Assembly (NCBI GenBank): GCA_016710235.1 | Contig: JADJLG010000001.1 | Coordinates: 1,849,501-1,913,500, forward strand | DNA: 64,000 nucleotides | From: Saprospiraceae bacterium | Lineage (GTDB): Bacteria > Bacteroidota > Bacteroidia > Chitinophagales > Saprospiraceae | Direction: 5' to 3' | Part shown: positions 8,575 through 17,027 of the stretch, piece by piece | Layout of the letters: every line of letters starts with the position of its first letter | How positions within the stretch are numbered: the stretch's first letter is position 1 | Program-made: the position numbers and the translations under genes | Notes under the pieces: generated by a model | Database searches by the model: none | Told to the model about the DNA's origin: nothing | What the model saw: only the letters and a program-made list of their open reading frames with translations

Positions 8575-8705
8575 AATAAAAAATTAACAAGATTAAAATG
8601 CTCTTTTATCGAAATGAAGAGTTATCACGTCCATGTATTTCTCCCAAACTTTCGGCCAAAAGAATAGGAAGGAAGTGATGGAATTTCCTTGCTGCTGAAT
8701 TAATT
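8575..8705 (-). repeat. 131-bp conserved upstream block, copy 2
   Basis: This partner of 6331-6461 has the same length and the same position relative to the MKFENI start codon. It differs at scattered positions, mostly in the third nearest the gene and around GGCCAAA. Read on the minus strand the TTTG-N19-TACATGGA arrangement is kept. High conservation of a non-coding block next to diverged coding parts suggests function or recent gene conversion. Confidence 0.75.
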
Positions 8706-9054
8706 CAAAGTTTTGTTTTCATCATACTGCATCTTTATTGATTGAAGTGCGATTTAAATCAATAATAATTACTTGGGGTTTATTTATTTGGTCTCAAGCC
8801 CTATAAAAAATCTGTAGAAATGATTTCTATTTTATTCTTTGGATTGCTCTGCTTACTCGTTTCTGTGCCTATTTAATTTATCTTAGTCTCTTTTGTTATC
8901 ATTTTTCAGAATTTTTATCTCTTAGTCTTTATCCCAATAACTTCTCTTGAGTTAACAATATTACGAATTAATTGCAAATAATGTTATCTTTTTGCGGATA
9001 AAATTGTTTCGAAAAAGACCATCTTTGGTTCGGATATTGAAACATTAAAATATT
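8706..9054. other. AT-rich spacer, no gene seen
   Basis: About 350 bp upstream of the unit 2 block. It is AT-rich with many short T runs. I find no family-like reading frame, no RNA gene and no strong hairpin. Confidence 0.5.
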
Positions 9055-9174
9055 ATGAAGTATAATCAATTGGTACCCAGTACATTGATAGAAATGATAG
9101 AACTCAGCAATATATACATAGATGGCGCAGCTGAAATGCTCCAAGAACATAACTCCGCTTTTCCTAAGCTATAG
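9055..9174 (+). CDS. Short open frame, 39 residues, unknown
   Basis: A 39-codon frame (start MKYNQLVPSTLIEMIELSNI, end HNSAFPKL) ends 9 bp before the next frame on the same strand. The helical, mildly acidic composition is compatible with a real small protein or with a piece of a broken gene. No family was recognised, so it is listed at low confidence. Confidence 0.25.
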   Translation: MKYNQLVPSTLIEMIELSNIYIDGAAEMLQEHNSAFPKL

Positions 9175-9183
9175 AATGGTAAG

Positions 9184-9405
9184 ATGAATTTCAATGAGGA
9201 GCATCTCAAGGCATGTAGTGAGCTACTGAAAATGCCTGTGACAAGTTTTTTGGCTGAAGGTACTTACGTGGTTCAAATCTCCCATGGTGAAGGGCATAAT
9301 ATTAATTGCAATACCAATATTATCAATGAGTCGGATCCTAAGCTATTAGAAAGTTTGAAAAACACAATTGAATTTCTAGGGAAGGTAATCAAGGGTTCGC
9401 GATAG
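9184..9405 (+). CDS. Small protein resembling the C-terminal half of an XRE regulator
   Basis: 73 residues. 'FNEEHLKACSELLKMPVTSFLAEG' resembles the last helices of a helix-turn-helix XRE domain. The following 'HNINCNTNIINESDPKLLESLKNTIEFLGKVI' resembles the Asn-rich linker plus coiled-coil tail found in many Bacteroidota XRE regulators. The first half of the DNA-binding domain is missing, so this is likely a 5'-truncated remnant. It lies at the right edge of the accessory island. Confidence 0.4.
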   Translation: MNFNEEHLKACSELLKMPVTSFLAEGTYVVQISHGEGHNINCNTNIINESDPKLLESLKNTIEFLGKVIKGSR

Positions 9406-9498
9406 AACTTATACCAATGGTGGCCAAATGTCTAGTTAGAATTCTTCATACTGATTAATCCGGGAGATCTCAACAGTATAGTTTCAGGCAACAATAGC

Positions 9499-11016
9499 TT
9501 AAAGAATTTTTAAAATCTCTTCCAAATGTAATCGATGATTGGACAATCTCGGTACCTTTTGTTGAGCACTAACTTTATTTTTTTGTCTCAGCCATTGCAT
9601 GAAAGTGTTTTTCGGTGCAATATGTAGAACTAATCTTTTCATAGCCATATCGCAAAATCGCTTTGCTTCGTAATCGGAATTGATGGTTTGCAATTTTTTG
9701 TCCAGTGCTTCTGCAAAAGCTTCACGATCAGGGTCAGCATCTTGAAATTCAATAATCCATTCATGTCCACCTTTTCCATCACGACTCTGAAAAATCGGTG
9801 CAACGGTATAATCACTTACCTGTACCTGAAACAGCTCAGCTGTCTCTTGCAATGCTTTATCTGTGTTTGATACCATCACTTCTTCCCCGAAAGCATTGAT
9901 AAACTGTTTCGTCCGCCCTGTAACCTTGATTTTATAAGGCAGCAAACAGGTGAACATCACCGTATCACCAATCTGGTATCTGAAAAGCCCTGCATTGGTT
10001 GTGATAATGAGCGCATAGTGCTTGTTGAGTTCTACATCTTGCAATAGGATTGTTTTGGGATCTTCTTTATCCCATTCATCCATCGGAACAAATTCGTAAT
10101 AGATACTATTGTCCAATATTAAGAGCATATCTTCTGTGCCATAGTCAGATTGAACCCCAAAATATCCTTCTGTGGCGTTATATATTTCCTGATAAGCAAA
10201 TTTAGGATCCGGAAAAAACTCTGCAAAAACTGCTTTGTATGGTATAAAGCTCACAGCGCCATGGACGAAGATTTGCATATTTGGCCAGACTTCAAGTATA
10301 TTCTGCTTCCCTGTATATTCCAATACTTTTTTAAATAGTACAAGTGCCCAGGTGGGTGAGCCCGCAACCATTCGAATGTCTTCCTGAACTCCTGTCCGTA
10401 CCATGATTTCCAGTTTTTCCTCGAAGTTGGACATCAATGCTATTTCCAGAGGTGGAAACAATCTTTGCTGGGCGATCAGGGGAGTCCTCTGGAGTATCAC
10501 CGCAGACACATCTCCTACTATGCTCCCAAGATAACCCTCAAGATCGTGAACCGTGGAACCCGGTATCACCATTGTTTTACCTTCAACAATACGAGGATCT
10601 TCCAGATTCTCATACATGATCGCTACAGACCTCCAACCACCTTTCACGTGGCAATCTTCATGATTTTCGTCAGTGATTGGAATGAATTTGCTTTTATCTG
10701 CCGTGGTGCCGGATGATTTTGCAAAATACTTTGTCCTTCCCGGCCAGAGTATGTCTTTTTCGCCGCGCATCATGCGAAAGATATCTTCCTTCAAGCTTTC
10801 ATAATCTTGCAAAGGGAGCCTATCTTGCCATTGGTTTACGTTTGTGATTTCGCCGAATTTATATCGTTTGCCCCATTCTGTATTCCTCGCTCTACGAAGA
10901 ATGGTGTCCAATTGTTGCCATTGGGTGTCGATAGGATAGTTTGAAAATTGCCTGATTTGGCCTCGGTGCAGCTTGAGATACTGCGCCCATATTGCATTCA
11001 TCAGACTATTGACCAT
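9499..11016 (-). CDS. GH3 auxin-responsive promoter family protein (acyl-adenylating)
   Basis: 505 residues, the usual length for bacterial GH3 proteins. These belong to the ANL adenylating superfamily, and plant members conjugate amino acids to hormones. Residues about 100-109 (KSSGTTADKSKFIPIT region) form the phosphate-binding loop. 'YNATEGYFG' (about 280) is the second ATP motif, and 'GLFRYQIGDTV' (about 345-355) carries the conserved Tyr and Asp. 'VTGRTKQFINAFGEE' leads into the C-terminal lid. The bacterial substrate is unknown. It lies upstream of nothing obvious and convergent to the small 9184 frame. Confidence 0.88.
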   Translation of the reverse strand: MVNSLMNAIWAQYLKLHRGQIRQFSNYPIDTQWQQLDTILRRARNTEWGKRYKFGEITNVNQWQDRLPLQDYESLKEDIFRMMRGEKDILWPGRTKYFAKSSGTTADKSKFIPITDENHEDCHVKGGWRSVAIMYENLEDPRIVEGKTMVIPGSTVHDLEGYLGSIVGDVSAVILQRTPLIAQQRLFPPLEIALMSNFEEKLEIMVRTGVQEDIRMVAGSPTWALVLFKKVLEYTGKQNILEVWPNMQIFVHGAVSFIPYKAVFAEFFPDPKFAYQEIYNATEGYFGVQSDYGTEDMLLILDNSIYYEFVPMDEWDKEDPKTILLQDVELNKHYALIITTNAGLFRYQIGDTVMFTCLLPYKIKVTGRTKQFINAFGEEVMVSNTDKALQETAELFQVQVSDYTVAPIFQSRDGKGGHEWIIEFQDADPDREAFAEALDKKLQTINSDYEAKRFCDMAMKRLVLHIAPKNTFMQWLRQKNKVSAQQKVPRLSNHRLHLEEILKIL

Positions 11017-11084
11017 ACAGAATATTAAGCTTGAATCAACAAAGATACAAAATCAAGGGAGGGCAGAGCAGATTTAAACGGCGA

Positions 11085-11990
11085 TCAACGCGGAATTTTC
11101 AAATCATAGACTTTAGAAGTCTTGTTAGGCAAAGATCCCTTCATGAGCCAAGGGTTGTACAATTTGAGCATCCTATAGCTGACTCCGTTTTCATGTGCAA
11201 AATCTGCCAGGCTTGGAATTGAAGTGTTCACCGCAATGGTGTTATAGTTTTCCATTGGTTCGTAATCTTCGTCAGACTTCAGGTAAAAGCCAAATTTTTC
11301 AGGTTCCTTCAGTATACTTTTAATGGCGACCAAACGAAACAGGTAGCGATTGGTTTCATCGCTCAGATTTAGCCCATAGTATGTATTTTCTTTTTGTTCA
11401 TCAAGGGCAGTTTGCAGTGCAGTTGGGCCCATGTTATAAGCTGCTGCTGCCAGTGACCAGCTGCCAAAACGTTGGTTGAGCTGCTTTAAGTATTTGCAAG
11501 CAGCCAAGGTTGATTTTTCAAAGTGATTGCGCTCATCAACAAATTCGTTTACCTCCAGACCGTATTCTTTTGCCGTTCCCGATAAAAATTGCCAAAATCC
11601 CTTTGCTCCAGCTGAAGAGACCGCATTGCGCAGTGAGGATTCAGCAATGGCCAAGTATTTGAGATCATCAGGGAGGCTTTGCTCTTGAAGAATCCGTTCG
11701 ATGTATGGCAGATATCGGGCCATGAGTTTGAGATAGAGCAATGTGGAACTATGTTGGTATGTATTGATCAGAAGTTCCCTCTCCAGTCGTTCTCGTACAT
11801 CAAAATTGTCAATCGGTATCTTTTCACCGGCAAAACTATACTCTCCGGCCAAGGTAATGCCATATATGCTTTGGTCTATTTGGTCAACGACCTTGTTGGT
11901 ATTTTGGTCTGCACGAACAAAAAGTAACATCACTGCAATAGTCATGATCGCGCTTACTGAAAACCAGCTGATTACTTTCCGAATTTGCAT
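11085..11990 (-). CDS. Lytic transglycosylase (SLT domain, MltD-like)
   Basis: 301 residues with an N-terminal hydrophobic export or anchor segment (residues 8-25). The lysozyme-like SLT domain spans about 85-245. Glu117 in 'YLAIAESSLRNA' is the expected catalytic acid. 'SAGAKGFWQFLSGTAKEYGL' and 'WSLAAAAYNMGP' are the other family signatures. The C-terminal part ('IPSLADFAHENGVSYRMLKLYNPWL') resembles a single LysM-like module. It should cleave peptidoglycan glycan strands in the periplasm. It is separate from the DUF4153 gene upstream by about 70 bp on the same strand. Confidence 0.88.
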   Translation of the reverse strand: MQIRKVISWFSVSAIMTIAVMLLFVRADQNTNKVVDQIDQSIYGITLAGEYSFAGEKIPIDNFDVRERLERELLINTYQHSSTLLYLKLMARYLPYIERILQEQSLPDDLKYLAIAESSLRNAVSSAGAKGFWQFLSGTAKEYGLEVNEFVDERNHFEKSTLAACKYLKQLNQRFGSWSLAAAAYNMGPTALQTALDEQKENTYYGLNLSDETNRYLFRLVAIKSILKEPEKFGFYLKSDEDYEPMENYNTIAVNTSIPSLADFAHENGVSYRMLKLYNPWLMKGSLPNKTSKVYDLKIPR

Positions 11991-12062
11991 TAGGTATAAA
12001 ACTGATATACTTACTCAAACGCAATGAAAAGAAAATTTGTTTTAATCCACAAATGCAAGATC

Positions 12063-13814
12063 CTACTTCTGCACATTTGGATATCTGACTATTATCATGC
12101 TGATGCTGAAAATTCTGCTTGTCGAAAACTCAGCGTGATAAATAATGCAGCGGAATTTATTTTTACCATCATCCGGGCTTAGATCTAACTTCAATTCTTT
12201 CTCCAGAAGATTTTGTTGAGTAGGCATATTTTGAAGTAATTCTTTCAAGAAATCGATTCTGCCATATCCTTCAATTTCAAGATATTTTTCATCCTGAATG
12301 GAAATGCTACCTTTTTCAGCATCAGTTTTTGTATCCCAGTATCTTAAACTATAGACTTCAGATGCATTTTGTAAGCTATCACTAAAGAAGCCGGAGTCAG
12401 CAATTCTGAACATTCCGTCCTCTACTGTAGGACTATTGTTCCAGTGCTCGATGTTCAAATACTTTCTCAGTTTTTCTACTGTAGAATAGTCAATACTGTC
12501 TTGATTTATTCCTGCAATAAGAGTATCCGGAAAATAATTTAGTACATGTCCAAGGTAATTGTGTCTTTGGAAATAATAGAGATGTGAGGTAATCTGATCC
12601 GGCAAAAGACTGTCGGTGTGGATCCGCGCGGGAACTATTTTACCGTCTTCAATCAGCTGATGTCGATTGAGCAATGAGTCCCATCTACCAATCTGATCTT
12701 TGAGACTATGATTCCATGCATTCCATGGTCCCACAGCGGCCATCACACATGTAAAAAACAGCGAGGCCGGCAATATTCTCAGATCATCTTTTGGGCTTAG
12801 TATAAAATAAAAAGTGACCAGAGTCAACCAAAATGCCGCAGCTAAAGCAAGATATCTTTCAACGGTAAAACCATATTGATGAATTCTAACATAAAGTGCC
12901 GAAAACAATAAAACGAGCACGGGAATCATAGAGTAGAAAAAGTACTTTTTGAATTTTTTTAAAAGTACATTCTTGTCATAGGAAGGAAGAACAAAATTCA
13001 ACAAATAAGTAAAGATTCCTGCTGCACTAAACCCCAGGCAGAGTTTGCCCACCCATCCTTTTGGCAATGACCACAGCACAAGTATTCTGAGACCATAAGC
13101 ATACAAAATGATAAAATAGATGATAATCAGTGGGATCATAATATATTTTACCATGTTGATGATCACACGAGAAAATTCTGACTCTTCACTCGCTTCAAAA
13201 ACTCTGGTTGGCACTTTCGAGGTCCAATAAAAAGTAAGCACCAGGCCAAATACCAAGATGACAATATCCATATGGACTTCCTTGTACCAGTGAATCTCAA
13301 ACAGTTCCTGAATAGCAATCGTAGCGACCTGTAGCCCAGCCATTAATACTATGCTGTAAAACGCTCCCAGGACAAAATGAACAAACATTTCAAGATTAAA
13401 TGTCCAGAATTTCCTGTTGTCATCGATGCGTAAAAAATATGAAAATGAGATCAGTAAATGTGTAGCAAGCACAAGCACCAGAAATTGCTCTAATGTATCC
13501 GGATGTTTCGGATCGTCGATCAGAATAGAATACAATGACAAAATAATAATGCCGGCAGATCCTAAGATATATTTCCATTTTGGAACATTAAAAGTGTTCT
13601 CAGCCATTAATTTCAATCCAACAAACAATGAAATACCCAGTACTGCGCCTAACAGTATTCTTATCAACCATTCGGCAGGATCATTGCTTCGATAAGTAAT
13701 CATGGCAATCACAATGGATGCAATCGTGCATGCAATTGTCATAGGAAATCTCCTCACGCTCAGTTTGACTACATCCATGATGGACTGCCAACTCAATAAC
13801 TGTTGTATTCGCAT
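12063..13814 (-). CDS. DUF4153 domain membrane protein
   Basis: 583 residues. Roughly the first 360 hold about ten transmembrane helices, for example 'FPMTIACTIASIVIAMITY', 'WLIRILLGAVLGISLFVGL' and 'TYLLNFVLPS'. The remaining 220 residues form a soluble C-terminal domain. This is the DUF4153 architecture common in Bacteroidota; its function is unknown. It lies 8 bp downstream of the 13823-15256 gene on the same strand, so the two are likely co-transcribed. The start MRIQQLLSW fits a short cytoplasmic N-terminus. Confidence 0.8.
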   Translation of the reverse strand: MRIQQLLSWQSIMDVVKLSVRRFPMTIACTIASIVIAMITYRSNDPAEWLIRILLGAVLGISLFVGLKLMAENTFNVPKWKYILGSAGIIILSLYSILIDDPKHPDTLEQFLVLVLATHLLISFSYFLRIDDNRKFWTFNLEMFVHFVLGAFYSIVLMAGLQVATIAIQELFEIHWYKEVHMDIVILVFGLVLTFYWTSKVPTRVFEASEESEFSRVIINMVKYIMIPLIIIYFIILYAYGLRILVLWSLPKGWVGKLCLGFSAAGIFTYLLNFVLPSYDKNVLLKKFKKYFFYSMIPVLVLLFSALYVRIHQYGFTVERYLALAAAFWLTLVTFYFILSPKDDLRILPASLFFTCVMAAVGPWNAWNHSLKDQIGRWDSLLNRHQLIEDGKIVPARIHTDSLLPDQITSHLYYFQRHNYLGHVLNYFPDTLIAGINQDSIDYSTVEKLRKYLNIEHWNNSPTVEDGMFRIADSGFFSDSLQNASEVYSLRYWDTKTDAEKGSISIQDEKYLEIEGYGRIDFLKELLQNMPTQQNLLEKELKLDLSPDDGKNKFRCIIYHAEFSTSRIFSISMIIVRYPNVQK

Positions 13815-13822
13815 GATTTGAT

Positions 13823-15256
13823 TTAATTTGAAATTGAAGGACTGAAATCCATAATTACAACTGACATTTTTCCATTAGACTCACTCGGTACCAACAATTT
13901 ATCTGCTTCAACCTGCACGGCATCAGTCAATCGCAAATGTATATCCTTTTTACCCGTATTGAGTATACTCTTTCTCATATTTCTTCCATCTGGTCCTATG
14001 ATATATTCAGAAACCGTAGTACCTTCTTCTATTTCGTCATTGAAAATCAATCTCAAAAAATCATCTGTACGCAAAAGAAAAAATGATGAATATAAACCTT
14101 CATCATCCTGTGAAAATTGCCTTTTATACAAAACCCTTTCCCACATTTTATTGCCCGCCGCAGAAAAACTTGCAACTGCGATATCTTCAAAGTAAAAATC
14201 AACCCAACGCGTACCGTTTAGAGGTCCAGCATTCTGATAAGGGTAAGATCTACGAGTCAGTTCTTTATTATTTTCTAGAAAAAGTAATATTGCACCTGTG
14301 TTTGTACACACTACTTGTCTAGTAACCAGATCGAGGTCTTTAATTTCTTTCTTTTTTGTACCAGTCCACTGCTGTATCATTTTTTCTCCAAATGGCTCAT
14401 AGATAGGCTCTGAGAAAACTCCTCGACTAGTGATTGTGTTGATGAAATATCCGCTAGGTGAGGAACCTTTTTTCGTATATGTTCCAGCGAGTATCAATTT
14501 TTTTTCAACATTGTCATATTGCAAAAGAAAATGTAAGGGAAGCATTTCTTCATAGTTATATTCTTTTTGCCAAGCTACATTTCCTGAAGTATCAATGCTA
14601 AATAAATTAAATAGGAATTTTTTCTTCAGAAATTCACTTTCATTTTTTATTCCCAGTAGATAAATGTTTCCATCATTACTTACTTGTAGTTCGGGTACTC
14701 GCATTTCTTTATCTGCAATGATTTGACTGAGCAAAATTTCTTTTGCCTCTGATTTTGTCTTCTGGTTGTATAACAATAATCTTCTTTGATCTTGCCGATC
14801 AGAATAGCCAAGACAAATCCAATCTTGATTCTCAGAAAACTTTGTTTTGAAGCCGGAATAAATATCCCAATCTTCACCTGAAATTATTGTATCTTCTTGT
14901 AATAAAATACCATGTACATTAAAAATTGAGTATATTAGTGAACCGATGTGCCCACTGTGTGATAAATAATAAACCCCAAATCCATTTGGCTCTCGGAGAC
15001 ATTCCATGACTTCCCATTTTTTGCCTTTTAACTGGAGATTTATTTCTTCTGTCCACTCCAAATTTTCCTGAAGTCTTTGCATTGTAAAACGAAGAGATTT
15101 ATCATGCAATAGCACTGCACGAGACTGTTCTATAGGAATCAAATAATATGCAAAATCATTTCTTAGTGAAGTTTGAGCTGAAATATGACAGTTTTGACTT
15201 TCGAGAGATGCAGTGTGAAAACTAAATAGCAACAAAAACACAATATGTAGGCGCAT
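13823..15256 (-). CDS. Secreted protein, unknown function (beta-propeller-like)
   Basis: From the ATG at 15256 the protein has 477 residues and starts with a clear signal peptide (MRLHIVFLLLFSFHTASLES). A longer frame to 15343 would put 29 non-signal residues in front and overlap ftcD, so I reject it. The body has regularly spaced strand-like segments such as 'DGNIYLLGIKN', 'KKLILAGTYTKKG' and 'GAILLFLENN', as in repeat propellers of secreted Bacteroidota proteins. No family was recognised. It is divergent from ftcD with only about 50 bp between them. Confidence 0.65.
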   Translation of the reverse strand: MRLHIVFLLLFSFHTASLESQNCHISAQTSLRNDFAYYLIPIEQSRAVLLHDKSLRFTMQRLQENLEWTEEINLQLKGKKWEVMECLREPNGFGVYYLSHSGHIGSLIYSIFNVHGILLQEDTIISGEDWDIYSGFKTKFSENQDWICLGYSDRQDQRRLLLYNQKTKSEAKEILLSQIIADKEMRVPELQVSNDGNIYLLGIKNESEFLKKKFLFNLFSIDTSGNVAWQKEYNYEEMLPLHFLLQYDNVEKKLILAGTYTKKGSSPSGYFINTITSRGVFSEPIYEPFGEKMIQQWTGTKKKEIKDLDLVTRQVVCTNTGAILLFLENNKELTRRSYPYQNAGPLNGTRWVDFYFEDIAVASFSAAGNKMWERVLYKRQFSQDDEGLYSSFFLLRTDDFLRLIFNDEIEEGTTVSEYIIGPDGRNMRKSILNTGKKDIHLRLTDAVQVEADKLLVPSESNGKMSVVIMDFSPSISN

Positions 15257-15309
15257 ATTACCATATGTCTGCCTGAGATAGTTAATTTCGCCCTGATAAG
15301 TTGACAAAA

Positions 15310-17016
15310 ATGAAAGTTTCACGAATAATTGAATGTGTACCAAATTTTAGTGAAGGTAGGAATCCTCAGGCAATCCAAGAAATTTCTGATGAGATTCGCA
15401 ACACTCCTGGGGTTAAGTTGATGCATGTCGATCCGGGACAATCCACCAATAGGACTGTTATGACTTTTGCCGGCACACCTGAGGATGTGATCGAAGCCGC
15501 TTTCAGAGCGATTAAAAAGGCCGCTTTGCTCATCAATATGAATCAGCACAAAGGAGAGCATCCTCGGATGGGTGCTACAGATGTGTGTCCATTGATCCCA
15601 ATAACTGGGGTCAGCATGGAAGAAGCAATCTCATTTTCGCATCAACTCGCCCAAAGAGTCGCTTTAGAACTCTACATTCCGGTTTATCTGTACGAGAAAA
15701 GTGCCTCTGAGTCGTATCGCACATTGCTTGCAGACATCCGGGCGGGAGAGTACGAAGGTCTTCCTGAAAAAATGAAACTCGAAGCATGGAAACCCGACTA
15801 TGGACCTTCTCTTCCACATCCAACTGCTGGTGCTACTGTGATTGGCGTAAGGGATTTTCTCATAGCTTACAATGTCAATCTGAACACAAAATCTGTTCCG
15901 CTGGCAAATGAAATCTCCTTTGACATCAGAGAAAATGGGAGACCACAGAGAGATCCTGTCTCGGGAAAGTTGATGAGAGATGAACGGGGCGAGATTTTGC
16001 GTATTCCGGGAAAATGTCAAGGCGTTAAAGCCATAGGTTGGTATATCGATGAATACAAATTTGCCCAGGTGTCCATGAATCTCACTGATAGTTCAAAGAC
16101 TACCTTACATGAAGCTTTTGAGCAAACGAGAATGGCAGCTGAAACTCGCGGAATCCTTGCCACCGGGTCTGAGCTGGTTGGCCTTGTTCCATTGAAAAGT
16201 ATGCTAGATGCAGGCAAGTATTTTCTACAAAAACAAAATAGATCACAAGGTGTCTCCGATGCGGAATTGATCGAGACCACCATTCAATCTTTGGGATTGA
16301 ACAGCATCCAGAAATTTGAACCTGCAAAAAGAATCATTGAATATATGTTGGAAGAAAAGAAAGTAATGCTAAAAGATTTGAGCATAGAATCATTTGTACA
16401 AGAGGTGGCTAGCGAATCTCCTGCACCTGGAGGGGGTTCATCGGCGGCACTGTGTGGTACCTTAGGTGCCAGCCTCGCAACCATGGTAGCCAACCTCACA
16501 GCCCATAAGAAAGGCTATGAATCGCAATTCCAGTATTTCAGCGATTCTGCCCAACAGGGACAAGCGGCGATAAAAGCGCTGCAACAGTTAATTGATGAAG
16601 ATAGCGCCGCTTTCAATCGGATTCTGGAAGCATTCAGACTGCCAAAATCCAGCCCTGAAGAAAAGAGGACTCGAAAAAAAGCAATCCAGGCAGCCACGAT
16701 TTATGCGACAGACGTACCTTACCGAACAGTTGTTGAAGCTTCAAATTGTTTCCCCCTGGTAGAGGCGATGGCAAGAAACGGTAACCCGAATTCCAGAAGT
16801 GATGCAGGAGTAGGCGCATTATGCATTCGTACAGCCGTCGAGGGTGCTGCTCTCAACGTTTTCACGAATTGTCCCGGAATAGACGATCTGAAAATCAGAG
16901 AGCAATATATCAGCAACACTCAGCAAATACTTGCCGAGATTCGATCCAAAACCGATCTACTTATTGAATGGATTAGTCAATCTTTCTTGGCACCGCAGAC
17001 AAATGATACTGTATAA
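15310..17016 (+). CDS. ftcD: Bifunctional glutamate formimidoyltransferase / formimidoyl-THF cyclodeaminase
   Basis: 568 residues, matching the fused FTCD enzyme. It transfers the formimino group from formiminoglutamate (histidine degradation) to tetrahydrofolate, then releases ammonia to give methenyl-THF. The transferase part opens 'IECVPNFSEGRNPQ' and carries 'NQHKGEHPRMGATDVCPLIP'. The cyclodeaminase part starts near residue 355 with 'SIESFVQEVASESPAPGGGS' and 'NPNSRSDAGVGALC'. I chose ATG 15310 over an in-frame TTG at 15301 because family members start close to 'RIIECVPNFS'. No other histidine-degradation genes are in the window. Confidence 0.93.
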   Translation: MKVSRIIECVPNFSEGRNPQAIQEISDEIRNTPGVKLMHVDPGQSTNRTVMTFAGTPEDVIEAAFRAIKKAALLINMNQHKGEHPRMGATDVCPLIPITGVSMEEAISFSHQLAQRVALELYIPVYLYEKSASESYRTLLADIRAGEYEGLPEKMKLEAWKPDYGPSLPHPTAGATVIGVRDFLIAYNVNLNTKSVPLANEISFDIRENGRPQRDPVSGKLMRDERGEILRIPGKCQGVKAIGWYIDEYKFAQVSMNLTDSSKTTLHEAFEQTRMAAETRGILATGSELVGLVPLKSMLDAGKYFLQKQNRSQGVSDAELIETTIQSLGLNSIQKFEPAKRIIEYMLEEKKVMLKDLSIESFVQEVASESPAPGGGSSAALCGTLGASLATMVANLTAHKKGYESQFQYFSDSAQQGQAAIKALQQLIDEDSAAFNRILEAFRLPKSSPEEKRTRKKAIQAATIYATDVPYRTVVEASNCFPLVEAMARNGNPNSRSDAGVGALCIRTAVEGAALNVFTNCPGIDDLKIREQYISNTQQILAEIRSKTDLLIEWISQSFLAPQTNDTV

Positions 17017-17027
17017 AAAACCATAAG

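Noticed and set aside
9262..9290. A GGTTCAAATC stretch resembling a tRNA T-loop
   Set aside because: The flanking bases cannot pair as a T-stem and there is no acceptor stem or CCA end nearby.
15257..15343. Longer N-terminus for the secreted protein gene at 13823-15256
   Set aside because: It would overlap the ftcD start and place 29 non-signal residues before an otherwise standard signal peptide.
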